DNA of 64,000 nucleotides, taken from positions 57,524,270 through 57,588,269 of the forward strand of contig CAIIXF020000001.1 of assembly GCA_903813345.2 (NCBI GenBank). Direction: 5' to 3'. The stretch's first letter is position 1; each line of letters opens with the position of its first letter. The DNA comes from Owenia fusiformis (taxonomy: Eukaryota > Annelida > Polychaeta > Sabellida > Oweniidae). Below are positions 1-12,100 of the stretch, one piece after another. Both the position numbers and the translations under genes were made by a program. The notes under the pieces were generated by a model. That model worked only from the letters and a program-made list of their open reading frames with translations. It was not told the DNA's origin and made no database searches.

Positions 1-60
1 GAATATTTCCTTCACAATGTGTGTTTATAATGTGTAACACATATTTGCATATGTAATATT

Positions 61-66
61 TTTATT
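61..66 (-). terminator. Candidate poly(A) signal of the oxidoreductase gene
   Basis: A minus-strand AATAAA lies about 85 nt past the stop codon. It is the best placed canonical signal before the window edge. Confidence 0.45.
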
Positions 67-151
67 TCTGTAATCATTTCTATAATACAGTATTATCTGG
101 AATTATTTAACTTATCATTCACAATGTCATAAAGTGTCATTGTTGTCTATA

Positions 152-276
152 TTACAAATCTCCATTATTCAGGTTAAGTTGGATAGAGACTCCTGTTTTG
201 TATGATTCCTCACAAGCTGTCGCAACCTTGTTACACTTAAGTGTTGATGTCTTGGTTATCGCTAACTCTTCTTTAC
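152..276 (-). CDS. Oxidoreductase exon 7 (C-terminus)
   Basis: 125 bp from acceptor CT at 277-278 to the TAA stop at 154-152. It encodes the last 40 residues. Confidence 0.83.
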
Positions 277-3200
277 CTGAAAAAATAAGTGACAAGTAAA
301 TAGTTTGGCAAAAGTTGTCTCTGAAATATACTTGCATTTGTATTATTGTGAACTGGCGCATTGAAAAGTATTTTTAAATGATAGTTCAAGTAATTGCATG
401 TACGTATATACTGTATGTAGCTATCTTATTGAAATTATCAGAAATAAATATTTAAACATTATCTCACCCTGTAGAACATTTAAAAAGTGTTGTAAAGCAT
501 TGATGTATGACTCTCTGTATCTTGTCGGGAAGGAATGTTGTATTGGTGTTGATAGTTTGCCATCATTTCCAGAGAACTGGACATTGTCAGGTTGTTGGTT
601 TTCTGAAGCTATCATGCCCTTGTCGCCAAATGCCTTCGGAAAAAGATACAGTTAACTTTATTGATATCAAGCTTCGTAATTCAAAAATTTGCTGATACTG
701 AAAATTATATGTAATAGTTAATCAGGGGTTTATACGCTAGCCAAATGAGTATGATACAGTTTAGGTTATATGCATACATTTTGTGAACACATACCTCAAT
801 TCGTTGATCATAACCATATTTGGCATTCCGACTGAGGTCTATTGTTGCTATTGCTCCTGATGGAAATTTCATCATTATTGCCACTGAGTCTACATCTCCC
901 ATTGCTGCAATCTCTGGTACATGAGCATGGGCCATAGCAAACACAGAACAAGGGTATTCTTCAAGAATCCAGCATACCAAGTCAATATCATGTACCGCAC
1001 AATCATGAAATATACCCCCTGTTGGAAAATACAAATATATAATATATACAAATACAATAATATACAGATCTTTAGCCTCTTTAGTGTTCATAATCCATAT
1101 ATATTTTTTATTACACTTGGAAACGTGCTATATTGTTGTCAGGCATGCTAGAATAGTACAAGAAATCTTATTGTAAGAAAACCGTTTGTCCTTTAAACTT
1201 TAATTAATTAATTAATTTTTCGAGATCAAGCCCTAGGCTTATAGGCAGGCCAGTATGCAGTTTTGACCATAAAAACATGTTAGCAATCATAATAAATGAG
1301 TTGGAATGCCTGCCATTTACCAGAAGTTTTAAGATATGCAATGGGAGGTAGTGGACAATCCCTGGCACATGTCTTGATGGTCTGTACCTGTCCTATCTTC
1401 CCAGCCTTCACTTCTCTGTAGATAGACTGCAGCGCTGGGTCGTAACGTCTGAAAGAACATATTAGATACCAATATAGTAAACTATAGTAACATGTACTAC
1501 ATACTACCACACAGTACATATTTTATGCACTATATATGCTGAATTCTATAAAATTATGATTTTACTTGCAGTTGATGGGCTGAGGGACAAAGATCTGTGA
1601 AATAATACCCAAGTTGATGGTAAGTCTTTTTACGGAACATTACATGAATACACTGCATGCAGTCTAGTTAAAAACTACCATCTGCCTAGTATCTAGACAA
1701 TATTACAGTTTAGCAGCCCTGCCCCCACGACGGGTGCCCTTTACAGCCTGGATCATAAATCATTTCAAACCTACCGCCCTGACCTTTCTCAACCAATCAG
1801 CAAACTGGAAGGAACACATGCTAAATGTGTGCACATTAACTATGCGATGGCATCAGAGGAAATGACCATATATAGAAAGACGTCCATTTTTCGATGACAA
1901 ACTCTGAATGGCTCGGTGAATTCAGAGATTTATTATAAACTGAAAGAGTGAAGACAAAGCTCAGATTAGATGTATTTGTTATTAGATGTACATCATCGAT
2001 CGTTGGGTATTCCAAATAGCTCCAACAATATGCTTATGAGACTCCATTTTGCCAAGATATTTACTTGCTTCTATGGTAATAATTTGTATGTTCCCCAATT
2101 GCAATATTTTCTGAATTAATTTTCTTTAAAAAAGGGGAACAGAAAAGTTTCCTAACCGAAACATGCCAACAGCGGCCCAAGAATCCTACAATACTTCAGT
2201 TTGTACTATATGTGTCATACCATGAACTGAGTGTAATACATGGAGAATGTTAATAAGAACATAGCAATAAGATTTACTTTTACTGCATATCATTTAACTC
2301 AACAGTATATCAGCTGAGCAATCAAGAGCTTCAAAGTCCTCTCCTTAATAAAAATTAATGACACATTTTGGGTTCCAATTTCAAAAGGTGAAACGAAGTG
2401 TCAGCTTTAAAGATCTGACCTACTTATTTAAGTTCATTGGATACAAAGTTGTCTTACTAACCATTTCATCAATAGAAGGAATCAGAAAAGGGCATGATTT
2501 CAGACTTATTAAAAGTTATTCTGGTATAATGAAGGGGCCTATGGATAAATAAGGGTCTAAGCAATATATATATGTAAAAAATCATATATTTTAAACTACC
2601 AAGATGCCGATTGGTGATACATGTCTCATGGCGTTTCTGTGATGTAGTTTCGATACATACCTGTTGAATGAGCAGAATAGAGGTTTCCCTGCTCTCTTCG
2701 CTTCATCGTAGCATGATGCAGTTCCCTCCTCACTCTCAGCTATAGGCTTCTCGCAGAACACAGCCTTTTCTGTAATCAAAACATACAAATAAAATATTAC
2801 CTTAATGGCTATGATCAAAACACACAAAAGTTACCTTGGCTATAACCACACATATAAATACATATTTGGTTGAAATCAAAACATATATTAATAGAGCATT
2901 TGAATTAAGGATATTTATGATTACTTGAGGAGCCTTTTTTTATTATGAAAACAAAAGCTTTAAGGCTGTAATTCATGTACTTTGGTATATATAGAACATA
3001 ATTCCCTTGATGCTGTGACATTAGGGTGTGAATATTAGAAAATACCAGATATATTATTTTTACCATTTTTCAGTGCATCTTTGACAATTTCCTCATGAGC
3101 ATATGTAGGAGAACATACTACAACAGCAGAAACACTGAAACATAGAAACATTTATATACTACATGACCAAGATGTCAAGAGCTCGTGTCTTCGACAGACT

Positions 3201-3779
3201 CTCTATCCAGAGTGCTTTTTGAAATGGCTAAAATGTTAACATTATACTAAAAATATAGCCCCGGGTTGGGTCATCAAATCTTCACTTTACCAGTGTTTAT
3301 AATGCTTTGCTTCATTTGTTACTCACATTGCGAGTTAGAATGGAGAGTATTAAGAAATTCAAACTTAAACCTCAAATGTTCAAAGAATTCTTGGTATCTT
3401 CTGTTCATCAAAAAATAAATCAACTAAACTCATGTGGCATTATATCACATTCTCTGTGGACCTAAAGTGGACCTAGTAGGCTGATGATTCTTTTGGGTCA
3501 TTGTTGATGTTGTCTTTTACCTTTTATCTGCATATACTATGTGTGCCTGAGAAGGAGACACCACTTGTACTGTCTCTTGGTTATACTGGGACATGACCTC
3601 CTTTGTCCTCTCAACCTCAAGGTCAACCACATACATTAGGTCCACTCTGTAGTTCTGAATGAGATTTTTAAAATGGATGTTTCCTGCGCGTCCAAAGCCA
3701 AATAAAGCCACCCCGATTCTACCATTCGGTGGACTTGTGATGTCTCCCATTCTGAAATGTGTGATTCAGTTTTCTCAAC
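152..3779 (-). CDS. Gfo/Idh/MocA oxidoreductase, myo-inositol 2-dehydrogenase-like (complete, 7 coding exons)
   Basis: Coding exons in order of transcription: 3750-3521, 3134-3064, 2769-2661, 1448-1321, 1018-795, 633-468, 276-152. All boundaries are GT-AG, phases match, and the sum is 1053 nt = 350 residues plus TAA. That is the normal length for this NAD(P)-dependent family. Visible motifs: Rossmann G-F-G-R-A-G near residues 18-23, the family E-K-P motif with K108, and D185-x3-H189 in the segment HDCAVHDID. In bacterial inositol dehydrogenase the equivalent K, D and H form the catalytic set. Likely reaction: oxidation of myo-inositol or a related polyol at C2, cytosolic; substrate is inferred from family. 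ATG at 3750-3748 is the first in the exon and is followed at once by the Rossmann strand. A splice acceptor at 3780-3781 shows that a non-coding 5' exon lies upstream. A minus-strand AATAAA at 66-61 fits the 3' end. Confidence 0.9.
468..633 (-). CDS. Oxidoreductase exon 6
   Basis: 166 bp encoding the AFGDKGMIASENQQP segment, which matches the family's conserved FGxxG turn, and a helix with RYRESYINALQHF. Ends in phase 1. Confidence 0.85.
795..1018 (-). CDS. Oxidoreductase exon 5 (catalytic D-x3-H)
   Basis: 224 bp. It starts with GGIFHDCAVHDIDLVCW, which contains the catalytic Asp and His, and goes on into the C-terminal beta-sheet domain. Ends in phase 0. Confidence 0.88.
1200..1218. repeat. 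(TTAA)n microsatellite
   Basis: A short TAAT/TTAA simple repeat in the intron between oxidoreductase exons 4 and 5. Confidence 0.8.
1321..1448 (-). CDS. Oxidoreductase exon 4
   Basis: 128 bp encoding RYDPALQSIYREVKAGKIG, a helix/turn segment conserved in Gfo/Idh/MocA proteins. Good polypyrimidine acceptor (TTCTTTCAG on the minus strand). The preceding intron is 1.2 kb. Confidence 0.85.
2661..2769 (-). CDS. Oxidoreductase exon 3 (E-K-P motif)
   Basis: 109 bp encoding AVFCEKPIAESEE and then KPLFCSFNR. The E-K-P lysine (K108) is the expected catalytic lysine. Ends in phase 2. Confidence 0.87.
3064..3134 (-). CDS. Oxidoreductase exon 2
   Basis: 71 bp encoding the strand-turn VVVCSPTYAHEEIV typical of the second half of the Rossmann fold in this family. 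It joins exon 1 in phase and ends in phase 1. Confidence 0.85.
3521..3779 (-). CDS. Oxidoreductase exon 1 (start codon and Rossmann motif)
   Basis: The exon runs from acceptor CT at 3780-3781 (minus AG) to the donor at 3520-3519. It carries 29 nt of 5' UTR, ATG at 3750-3748 and the nucleotide-binding glycine motif. It ends in phase 2 (AG|T). Confidence 0.85.
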
Positions 3780-4199
3780 CTGGAAAGAAAACAATGAAAA
3801 TTCTCCTTAGTTTCTGAAATGTTTTTGTCATAGATTAAACATACTGCTTATTGAGAACAGTTAGGTTAGCTTTGAATTCTTCAAGCTATTACATAATATA
3901 TCATATAAATGAATATGTATAGGGTTGTCCAAAAAATGTATCTGAATGATAAACATATTGCACTATAAACATCTGTCAGTTTTTGGCCATTTTTATGAAG
4001 TTATGAAAAGTGAATCCCTTAGAATTTCTTAAAAAGTGAACCCCTCTTGGTAAATCCTGGCTATGGGCCTGAACAGGACTATCTAATACTCATCATCACC
4101 TATTCATCTAGCTAAGCATGAATAAATCTATCATGATCATTTGATCATTTGATGCAATACAAGGGAGAATTTAACTCTTCACAAGCTATATACTTTATA

Positions 4200-4586
4200 C
4201 AGTAAAACCTGTCAAAATGGAACACCTTTGGTAGTTCTCAAAACTGTTCCATTTTGGGAGGTGTTCGACTTATAGAGGTTCATTTAACAGTCAGTTGTTC
4301 TTGGGACTCAGAAAAATGTTCCACTAACAGAGGTGTTCCACTTCTACAGGGTGTCAAATAAATATGTTCCCCCCTTAATTTCAAGAGAATGAATGTTTGT
4401 GCATGTAGTTGAGCTAGTCATCTGAAACTTCCTGTGGAGTTCTGTGAATATAGTTTTGATGTGCTGAAGAACAATCCAGATATCATGTAGATAAAATGTT
4501 ATCCAACATTATGTAGATGCTAAAGCTAAGGAGAGGAGAACATAATATTTGACACCCTGTAGAGGTGTTCTTTCCAGGTTGCACTG
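4200..4586. mobile_element. Non-autonomous inverted-repeat element (MITE-like), interrupted
   Basis: The left end CAGTAAAACCTGTC and the right end CCAGGTTGCACTG are imperfect inverted repeats, with TA on both sides (4198-4199 and 4587-4588). That is the pattern of Tc1/mariner-type MITEs. The interior repeats the words GAGGTGTTC and TGTTCCA. A second element at 4347-4559 splits it. There is no coding capacity. Confidence 0.6.
4347..4559. mobile_element. 213-bp MITE nested in another MITE
   Basis: Terminal inverted repeats start CAGGGTGTCAAATA at both ends (right end read on the minus strand) and match over about 25 bp with few differences. The element is flanked by TA at 4345-4346 and 4560-4561. 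Removing it restores a continuous outer element, which gives the order of insertion. Confidence 0.7.
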
Positions 4587-5055
4587 TATTCTTTAAACAA
4601 CATTAGTCAACAGAATCTCAACACACCCCCATCTGGTGATCCAAACACCAATTACTGATAATGAAGAACACATGTTATCAGTTGTTGAGTACATTCTATC
4701 TAATATGAGTTGAGGTCATCTTGACCTGGGAACTTGAATCAGAGCTGATAGAGAGATATGTTCTGTATTAGAGGATCATCATTGATATTCAGCTTTCCAA
4801 ACTTCACATCAGTTTTCTTGATTCAGAAAGTATCAGTTGTTCTTCATGTGTCTTACCTCAGATCTCTAGACCCAGTGGAAAGCGACAATGAGCAGTTTTA
4901 CCAAAATAAAAACCACAGAAATCTTGTAAGGGTCCATATTAGTATTAAGGTGCCGGAATGAGATTTTTTATTAAAATTATGTTGATTAATTGAATAGATT
5001 AAGATCTCTCTCAGTAAATAAGACTTGACTTTTACATATACTCTCTTTCTAAGGG

Positions 5056-5477
5056 TTAAGGTCAGGGTGCATGATGGGAAATTTTCTGCAGTCCTCAATT
5101 GAGTCACATGTTATTTTTCAAACAAGAATCACTCCTTCCCCACATTGTCTATATCTTCCAGTTTTGCACAAAGAGTGCACTTATGTGCCTAGAAAAGATT
5201 TATGAGAAGAATGTTTTGATAAATTGTATAAAAAACAAGAAAATTCAGTGAAAAAATTTAGAAAATTTTCAGAAATTTTTTTCACTGAATTTTCTCGTTT
5301 TTTAAACATTTTACATAACAAATCTTCTCACAAGGCTTTTCTAGGCACAGAAGTGCACTCTTTGTGAAAACCTGCAAGATGTAGACAATTTGGGGAAGGA
5401 GTTATTCTTGTTTGAAAAATAACATGTGACTCAATTGGGGAATGCAAAAAATTTCCCAACATGCACCCTGTCCTTAA
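5056..5477. repeat. Foldback / long imperfect palindrome (~420 bp)
   Basis: The left arm (from TTAAGGTCAGGGTGCAT) and the right arm (to ATGCACCCTGTCCTTAA) are reverse complements over most of about 200 bp each. They share blocks such as TGAGTCACATGTTATTTTTC and GAAAATTCAGTGAAAAA. The centre lies near 5265 with a very short loop. No ORF is shared by both arms. Confidence 0.8.
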
Positions 5478-5693
5478 ATGGCAAGTTTTGTAAGTACACA
5501 TTTACACACATCAATTGTCCAAGTCCCCAATGCTATTAGTAAGACCCAGATATCAGACACTTACTGACAATATTACATTTCCAGACTATTTTCCAAACCT
5601 AGTTAGCCACCTGAGAAACTAAAATCTGGCATTGGAATACTACATATTTGTAGGACATGAATTCATAGTTATTATTGAAAGCTTTTTTCTTAC

Positions 5694-5780
5694 CTTTAGA
5701 CGTTGTGCTTTTCTCAGTATTGAGTATCTATCCTGCTTTACTCTCCTCAGTCCTGATACAACTATACAACTCTTGGTTAA
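5694..5780 (-). other. Candidate non-coding first exon of the oxidoreductase gene
   Basis: A strong minus-strand donor, CTAAAG|GTAAGA, lies at 5694/5693. The acceptor at 3780 requires an upstream 5' UTR exon, and this is the best donor I saw. The 5' limit is unknown; 5780 is only a placeholder. Confidence 0.35.
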
Positions 5781-8700
5781 CCAAATTTTAATATGATACA
5801 GTTTTGTCCTCAACTTATACCTCTCATTTCAAGACTGACTTTATTAGTGATTCATTCCACGTGGGTTTATTGCCTGTACATTGTACAGTTTAAACAACAT
5901 TACTCTCAATGCTCAAATTGCTCAATGCTCAACAGTACAGTTCAATACTCCAATACTAGTACACATAGCTTATATTGAAGCACCTATGTGATTAACAGAT
6001 TAATGCAACATGTTGTCTGCTTTCTAGATCAGTATTTGGATCAAAGTCTGGTTATCTGCAGTATGATAAGATATGCAATAAAACCTAATATTTAAATATT
6101 TGAGCTGAATAAAGTATTTGAAATACTCAAGGACACCTAAATAAAATAAATGAACAAAATATGGGATGCATTTTCTGCAATTGCTCTGTACCAGCAATGT
6201 CAACCCTCACACATAACTCATGTTCGTCACACATGATAAATGTTATGCAAATCATACATTGTAATTAGATTATGTCAGGTAATTAATATCAAATAATATA
6301 ATACCATAAAGTAAAATGGTAACCAGAAAAAGGTCAACCACCTTTATTAAGGAAAAATAACTTTTTGATTCATAATTTACTATTGACAGCACTACTGAGT
6401 TTAAAGGGGTAACGAGGCCTGTAGAGATAAAATAGGAAAATTTTAACTTTTTCTGAGCTATCAAGGCAACATTTGGCTTAACATCTTCTTTGACATACCT
6501 ATTTTCTTAAAATGTATGGATAAACTATCAATTTCAGCATTAAGAAGTGTAAAATCAGTTCAAAGCTTCAAAAAGGGGAAATCCTCTTTTACATTTTTAA
6601 GATCCACCATGTTTCAAGAGGAATATCAGCTGAAATAATGTTCATCCAGATAATATAAATAGATGTAAGTCTTGATGAAATATCCAAACTTAAATCTATT
6701 TTGACACTGGTCCATGATCGTTGAATCATGGAAATGATATTGAATGGACTCATTGCATTAATTGTTGCACCTACTTGCATTAATTTTTAGTAACCATATG
6801 TCCATTGATCTTTTCTCAAAATAAGTTTTTTTTATTCCAAATGTTCACAGGATCAGATTTAAATTCAAAGGTTTGAATTAGTAAATTGTTTACATTGAGA
6901 CTGTTAAATCATGGAGTTGTTTAATCTTTGATCTAATATGTTACGACATACAGGAAATATAGAAATATAGAGAACGAAATCACTTGTTTTAGATTATACA
7001 AGTAAACGTGTGCAGTAAACTACACATATCTGTTGATGCTGTTGAAATTAATGACTGTAATACTGTATTTAGGTCTTAGGATCACATTACAGGTAATACC
7101 AATGTCTGAATTCATGCACAAACATGAGCAAAATGTTTCCTACAATTGCCAAATTATATGAGAAATGACATTTAGAAAAATTAAACAAAATACAACCCCT
7201 TTTGATATTAATTCTTTGATGACATGTTAAGTTGAGGAGCATTTATTGCAGAAAAGTATGGAAAACATGGTCATAAGCAGCATTTCGTAATTCAGGTATA
7301 CATATTCATCTTACTAGATATGTCCATACTACTTGTATATACACTGCACATACATTCAAAACTAATGATACTAAAACTTTGTAAGTGTTAACATAAATAT
7401 AGCAAAATTAACTGAATAAATCATATCCTACCAAAACTAAATGGCTCTTCTGACGTTAAACTAATTCAAAAAGTTAATCAGTTAAGAATTAAAATACCTG
7501 CTCCACCTACCTGAAACATGTAATACCTTTACTACATATGACTAGGTATGATTGCCAACGCTGCAGTAAACTGTTTTTTGGGGTATTATCAAATCATAAC
7601 CAATTAGTCAAAAAAAGGTTATGCAAGGGTTCAATTATGTCTAACGTGTGCCAGGCAAGGATATTGAAGCGAGACCGAGTTATTTCTGATCTGAGTGAGA
7701 AATTAAACGAGTATTATTTTTAATTGTGACAGTCTAATTTGGTAGTACTAATAATGTGATATTCTAAATTTAGAAAAAGTCAAATGTTTTAAGCAAACAT
7801 CTGAGCAATTGAAAAACAATACTCATAATGACACATTTATAGTAAAGTAACTAATACAATATTTGTCCCATTTGTTCATCATTGTATATTTTCTCATTAT
7901 AGCTCAAAATATCACTAGGTACCCCAGACCAAACCACAATTGCTTTCTAAAGAAATCTGCAGGTTAATGTATGAATGATCAATACAATGGAAATCCATTA
8001 AAACGAAGTAAGATATAAAATATATAAACAATTATTGAGATTGACCTTAATGTCACCTATATATTGCTTTGTAAGCATGGCATCTTACCCCATCTGATAT
8101 GTAGAGCTCCTACTTACTTGATATTGACATATAAGTCATGTCATCGTGACATTGAAATGCATAAATTGAACCATATTTGCAATGGTTACAATGAAACCTC
8201 TATCAGTACTATATCTGAACACCATCCTAAAGTGAACACTTCTAGATGCATCCTCTTTGTTAGTACCATTCAGAGATATTCTATTGACTTTATCAGAAAG
8301 TCCTTTAAAATCTGAACATTTTCTGTTTATTCCCGATCTCGCATTGATCTCAGTAGTGTTAATGTCTGATAGGTTTCACAGTACTTAGGTGAATGCCCTA
8401 GAAAAGAGTCAACAGTCTTAGGTCCTCATGCATATAAGCCAAATAATAATAGATTATAGGAAACAAAATCAGTTTAAAGATCAGAAGTGCTGATGAATAA
8501 TGTTCAATAGGGATATATTGAAACCCTTGTAGATGGTAGATTGTATTGTGATAAATACAGATTCATGAATGTTAAGTGTTCATTTGGGATTTGCTTCTTC
8601 CTTTGCTACTTGCCAATTTCTAGTTATTTCCCATTTACTTTGATAACATGTAAACTTTAGGATATATGTTTTTCTATCTATTCTATTTATTTATTAGCTC

Positions 8701-9001
8701 ACACGGTGAGCTATTGTTATCAACCCCTTTGTTTGTTTATTTTGATACATTTTCTCAAATGGGAAAGCCTTTGTCTAAATTTAGACACAAGATACACAAA
8801 TGTAAAAATGTATATTCAAACACCAAGTCTCAATATGATACCAAATACAGGTTTACAACCATTAATTTTCTGGAACATGCCTGAATTAAGACAACACCCT
8901 AGTTCAGAAGCCATGTTTCATTAGCATCACCTTTGTTTCCATTTGAAATGTATGTGTCTGAATAAAGGCAAGGCAAATAATTCTACCATTTTATTTTACA
9001 G

Positions 9002-9187
9002 ATTCACACCAGGAATTGATGTGAATATGAAAATGCTGAATCAGCAAGAAGATGAAAAGATTCCATTAGGAATCAAACCTCATCCCATTGCTTCTGAGAG
9101 TAAGGAAACCACCAATGATGACACAGAAGATGAGGACGTTGATGATTCATCAATTTTCTTCGATCCAGAAATCTTCATTGATACAAG
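9002..9187 (+). CDS. Methyltransferase first visible exon (acidic N-terminus)
   Basis: Acceptor TTTTATTTTACAG ends at 9001; donor CAAG|GTAATT follows 9187. The first in-frame ATG is at 9027. The exon encodes an acidic, probably disordered leader and ends in phase 2. Confidence 0.72.
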
Positions 9188-12100
9188 GTAATTTAGGTAA
9201 ATGGTCATCATTGGAAAATGAATGTGAGATTTTTTAGGGTCAATACCTGGAATAAGCAAAATATGCCATTGATACAATTGAAAATGTTTTAGGATCAGTA
9301 TCTGTTTCTAAGATAAGCCAAAATACACTTGCTACAAGCTATCACTACATGTGACGATCTTGCACTTCGTTTCCACTCTTGTCAGTTGGTTGATTTGAGA
9401 GATCGCCACTTTGTTAACTTATACTCACATTTTAAATGATATCGCAATTCTCCATATATCAGAGTTTAACCATTTTCTTTCAAAATTTCAAATTAAATGT
9501 TTTTGTTATTGCCGCCATATTGGATGCACTTTGACCTTTGGTTCTGGGAAATAGTTCCTCTTTCAACACGTTATTACTCAAGTATTTCACTCTATTTCAT
9601 GTGTTAAACCTCATGTTTATTTATATTATTACCCTATATTTGGGTATTTTAACTTCAATCACTCTTAACTTAGCTTTAAACAGAGGAACTATATTCTCCA
9701 GCCCCAAACTAGCGCAATTAGGTAAGCGCATAAATATTTTACATGGTGCGAATCCGAGCTTCTTCTGGCGAGTCGATATTTTGAATTCTCCGTCTTTTGG
9801 ATATTTTACAAGATACTCAAACTCTGGATATAACTACTGGATATATACCGCTGATTACATTATGGAGAGTCGCGATACAGGCACAGGCCAGGTAATTGCA
9901 TTTATTTAGGTTGCTCAAGATTGTCGAAACTTGCTGGGTTATTTCACTGATTTTACTATTCGATCATTCAAACTCAACTTTATACAAGAATTTGACACTA
10001 TTTGTAGCGCATTTATTGTTATGAATCCTTATTAGAGTATTGTGGACCAATTTAACTACGTTTTCGCAGCCCATCGGGAACGAAAACTTCAATTTAACAC
10101 AGGGTCATTGAGGTCACTTGCCAAGCCTATGAAGCCCGTGAAGCCTTTTGGGCTGTAATTGACTTCCCTGGTACTGACCTACCCCCTCCCACACTTACAT
10201 GTCAATACTCTAAGTGGGCTACATATTGGTGTTTTCATTTGACTTAATGCATTCATATTATACTTAACGGCCTATACTTAAAGTTCTACCAATTTTTCTG
10301 GACACACTTGTTGTATTAAACGTGCTCCGATCAGCTGATCAGTGTTATTGTTTAAGGTCAAGTTTCAGCAAAAAGTAGTTCTCACTTTTGGCTTCTGTAT
10401 GTGAAAACCAGCGGTGTTTCAAACTTGAGTGTACACATGCATTCCATTGCCAGTAACTGTTAGTGACTTGTAACATTGTGAACTTGTTAATTTATTACAG
10501 TAGAATAGATTTGTTTTTATACATTTTTATAAAGATCCCTTTACACGCCAGAGTTTGTTTATTTCTTGGTAAAGCTTAGATGGTAGTTATTCCTAGCTAG
10601 ATCATTCACAATCCCCCTCCCGTTGTATTGGAATTCAAATTCAAATTATTGACAGAAGCCCATTTGTAGCCAGCTGGTTATTTATGAACAGACACTTCAA
10701 CTGTAAATTGTCTTTACAGATACTTATTAGGTTGTTTCACGTCTGATTTCTCTAATGCCATGGCTTTACAAAATGCACACTTTTGTTTCCACTGCACTAA
10801 TTTCTCACCTAACCTAATATATCTACTCTGTGGCCATTACATCTGCTTGTATTGCAAAATCTTACTGACATTGACTGACCCCCAACATTACCCTGAGCAA
10901 GAGATTTGTGCATGTACTTTCTGCATAGACCAGTGGAAAACAGATGACACTTGTTGTCCAATTTGTTTCGCAGAGGTCTCCTATAAAGGTCAATCGCACG
11001 CCTGTCCAGGTAGTTAATTATTTGCTCACATGGTAATTGGGGCATTGTCACACAAGATTTGCAACGTTCTTAATTTTCCTGATTGCTCAGCCTGATTACC
11101 CTACATATTATTTACCAACATATTACAGTGAAATCTGTCTTTGATCCACTATATATCATCTGATTACAGTGAAACTTGCAATATCAAACACCTCTTGTTA
11201 TCACATACACCAATGTGTCCATATGAAGTCACGCATTTATAATGAACACCTTTCTATGGTGAACATATTCTTGTGACTTCATAAGTGTTCAATTCCCACG
11301 AGTTTCACTGTGCTCAGAAAATCTTTAACCAGACTAATCAGCTGATTTCTGACATAGTGTTCTTAATAAAGCCCCTGTAAATGGCTTTCCTGTTCAACTA
11401 ACCCCTCCCACTTTGAATTGACAACCCTAACCATTGCAATCTAGCACATGCAGTACATGTTCTTAATAAAGCCCCTGTAAATGGCTTTCCTGTTCAACTA
11501 ACCCCTCCCACTTTGAATTGACAACCCTAATAATTGCAATCTAGTACATGCAGCACATGTTCTTAATCCAGCCCCTGTAAATGGCTTTTCTGTTCAATTA
11601 ACCCCTCCCACTTTGAATTGAAAACATTAACAATTGCAATCTAGTACATGCAATATCTATTATTTGAGACATCAAATATAACTTCCTTTTCTGTCCGATT
11701 CCCAATCACGCTACCACATACGGGTCGTGACAGAAAAAATGGTGGCCTAGCGCTGAGATGAAATACTTGTATGTATTAACCCAAGCTCATTTACATGTTT
11801 TACACTAATACTGTATATATTCGCGACTAAAATTGTAATTTTACAATGTCGGATATAGCAAACATGCTCAATATGGTTAAACGCGTCCCGTTACCTTCCT
11901 CCGATTCAACGGAACAGGCTGCATTGAGCCAAAAATCACATGCAGGCTCTTTTGAACCTTTAATCCCAACGGGGTGGTTTGATGATTCTGAAGTAGTTTT
12001 GGGCCATCAACCTCTTAATGAACAAGAGTTGAAACTGGCACAAGATGATACACTTCCACTTGAATCAACTACACCACCTCCAATAAGGAGACCATCTCCT

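Larger units (their letters stand above)
3781..9001. other. Intergenic region between divergent genes
   Basis: About 5.2 kb between the minus-strand oxidoreductase and the plus-strand methyltransferase, presumably holding both promoters and non-coding first exons. I see no conserved coding sequence. It contains nested inverted-repeat elements (4200-4586), a foldback (5056-5477), a candidate 5' UTR exon (about 5694-5780) and a short palindrome with arms 8695-8702 and 8706-8713. The remainder is AT-rich and featureless to me. Confidence 0.6.
9350..11732 (+). repeat. 5' LTR (2383 bp)
   Basis: It starts TG and ends CA, and is repeated at 21068-23452 with one 2-bp difference (one fewer TA in the ATATATACC tract near 9840). 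Contents in order: a YY1-like motif at 9511-9523, the leader ORF ending at a splice donor (9613-9891), the RING ORF (10760-11017), a captured MITE-like stretch (11167-11310) and three 100-bp tandem repeats (11358-11652), two of which carry AATAAA. A 2.4-kb LTR is long for this group. Confidence 0.97.

Noticed and set aside
1570-1620. Exon-like segment on the plus strand (ACTTGCAG...GATG|GTAAGT) inside an oxidoreductase intron
   Set aside because: No conserved protein in any frame, and oxidoreductase exons 3 and 4 already join in phase without it.
9538-9612. Upstream extension of the LTR leader ORF starting at TTG
   Set aside because: TTG is not a credible eukaryotic start here; the first in-frame ATG is 9613.
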